Positions 6,438 to 6,785 of a DNA stretch of 6,785 nt are shown in pieces (position 1 is the stretch's first letter; every line of letters starts with the position of its first letter). The stretch spans positions 1-6,785 of the forward strand of contig JBBTCX010000248.1 of the NCBI GenBank assembly GCA_038043045.1. Reading direction: 5' to 3'. Position numbers and translations under genes: made by a program. The DNA comes from JBBTCX01 sp038043045 (lineage in GTDB: Bacteria > Planctomycetota > Phycisphaerae > UBA1845). The notes beneath the pieces are model-generated. The model worked only from the letters and a program-made list of their open reading frames with translations. It was not told where the DNA came from and searched no databases.

Positions 6438-6586
6438 CGACTCTGCCGCGCAAGAATGTCCAGGCGGGTGATGGACTATTTGTGGGAGGTACAACCAAAC
6501 AAATGTCGTGGATGGCTTGATGAAAAAAATCGGCGTACGGTCGGTGCGAGTTTTCAAGCACCGAATCGGCCCCTGAGGGAAGAGGG
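6430..6586. other. Gene-free stretch between the propeller gene and the transposase remnant
   Basis: No plus-strand frame holds a convincing gene here; the longest, from an ATG at 6456 to a TGA near 6599, is only 47 codons with no recognisable content. A perfect 7-bp inverted repeat, TCGGTGC (6541-6547) with GCACCGA (6558-6564) around a 10-nt loop, lies 12 bases past a run of seven A at 6523-6529. If the transposase to the right belongs to an insertion sequence, its left terminal repeat should lie in this stretch, but with only one end visible I cannot place it. Confidence 0.4.
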
Positions 6587-6785
6587 ATGCGCCGAATGAA
6601 AGAGAACACTACTTCCCGGTTGGCTGTGCCGGCTAAAACTTCGAGAGACGCGTTGACGGACATCTTGTGCAACGGAGCCCAGTGATTGTTGAGTCAGACC
6701 GTCGAGGGATTTCTGGAAATGTTCGAGGCCGAGTATGGCAGTGACACAGAGTGCCCGAAAATGGATCGGGATGTGATGCTGACGT
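6587..6785 (+). pseudogene. IS256-family-like transposase N-terminus with in-frame TGA (runs off right edge)
   Basis: One frame reads ATG (6587), with a second ATG at 6596, then 32 codons to a TGA at 6683-6685, and continues without another stop to the window end (33 more codons). The product across the stop reads TSRDALTDILCNGAQ, then stop, then LLSQTVEGFLEMFEAEYGSD. IS256-family (Mutator-type) transposases commonly begin with a helix of the form LTE-L-R-GAQ-(R/K)-LL-Q-A-(I/V)-E-E, and the match spans both sides of the stop in the same frame. A single C-to-T change (CGA to TGA) would explain the break. The codons downstream are rich in G at the first position, as in true coding DNA. AGGGA lies 6 nt before the ATG at 6587. 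The DDE catalytic domain would lie outside the window, so the family call is from the N-terminus only. The alternative is an unrelated short gene starting at the TTG at 6686, which has a GGAG 8 nt upstream. Confidence 0.55.

Noticed and set aside
6181..6672. 163-codon minus-strand open frame
   Set aside because: It lies antisense to most of the propeller gene and to the transposase remnant. Its product has no recognisable motif and its start is a TTG without a ribosome site.
6554..6784. Minus-strand frame open from the right edge, 76 codons, product with a plausible helical look
   Set aside because: It mirrors the transposase-like plus-strand frame codon for codon. First-position G enrichment favours the plus strand.
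1..6785. CRISPR array, tRNA or rRNA genes, riboswitches
   Set aside because: I saw no regularly spaced repeats, no cloverleaf with a GTTCRA-type arm, and no conserved riboswitch core on either strand.

Overview
The window reads as ordinary chromosomal DNA, with a mobile-element remnant beginning at the right edge. The organism is probably a member of the Planctomycetota, perhaps Phycisphaerae-like. I infer this from remembered resemblance of several proteins to planctomycete families: a Cys-containing 181-residue conserved protein, a two-blade PQQ-like mini-propeller, a small coiled-coil protein ending in a LEATRRENAQLRKML-type helix, and a LysM/YkuD protein. No search was run. Codon use looks moderately GC-rich, with ATG starts, mixed Shine-Dalgarno quality, and TGA used as a normal stop.

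Layout. (1) 1-1038, minus: the N-terminal 346 residues of a lipoprotein with beta-propeller-like repeats, running off the left edge. (2) 1039-1451: a divergent intergenic region with candidate promoters for both flanking genes, a perfect 10-bp palindrome and phased CGGTC words. (3) 1452-1715, plus: an 87-residue coiled-coil protein, forming its own unit and closed by a strong intrinsic terminator at 1777-1808. (4) 4686-1823, minus: a compact three-gene operon of a conserved planctomycete-type protein, a LolA-like lipoprotein and an Xaa-Pro aminopeptidase (M24B), with gaps of 5 and 18 nt. (5) 4687-4988: a second divergent promoter region. (6) 4989-6053, plus: a membrane-anchored LysM plus L,D-transpeptidase, followed after 46 nt by (7) 6100-6429, a 109-residue PQQ-like mini-propeller. 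(8) 6430-6586: no gene seen. (9) 6587-6785, plus: what looks like the start of an IS256-family transposase interrupted by an in-frame TGA, running off the right edge.

Function. The right-hand plus-strand pair and the two lipoproteins point to cell-envelope work: 3-3 peptidoglycan cross-linking by the L,D-transpeptidase, and a lipid- or lipoprotein-handling type fold for the LolA-like protein. The aminopeptidase is a cytoplasmic peptide-recycling enzyme. I see no evidence for a new defence, CRISPR or secondary-metabolite system. The points most worth following are the uncharacterised conserved protein in the three-gene operon, the free-standing coiled-coil gene, the two-blade propeller protein and the broken transposase.
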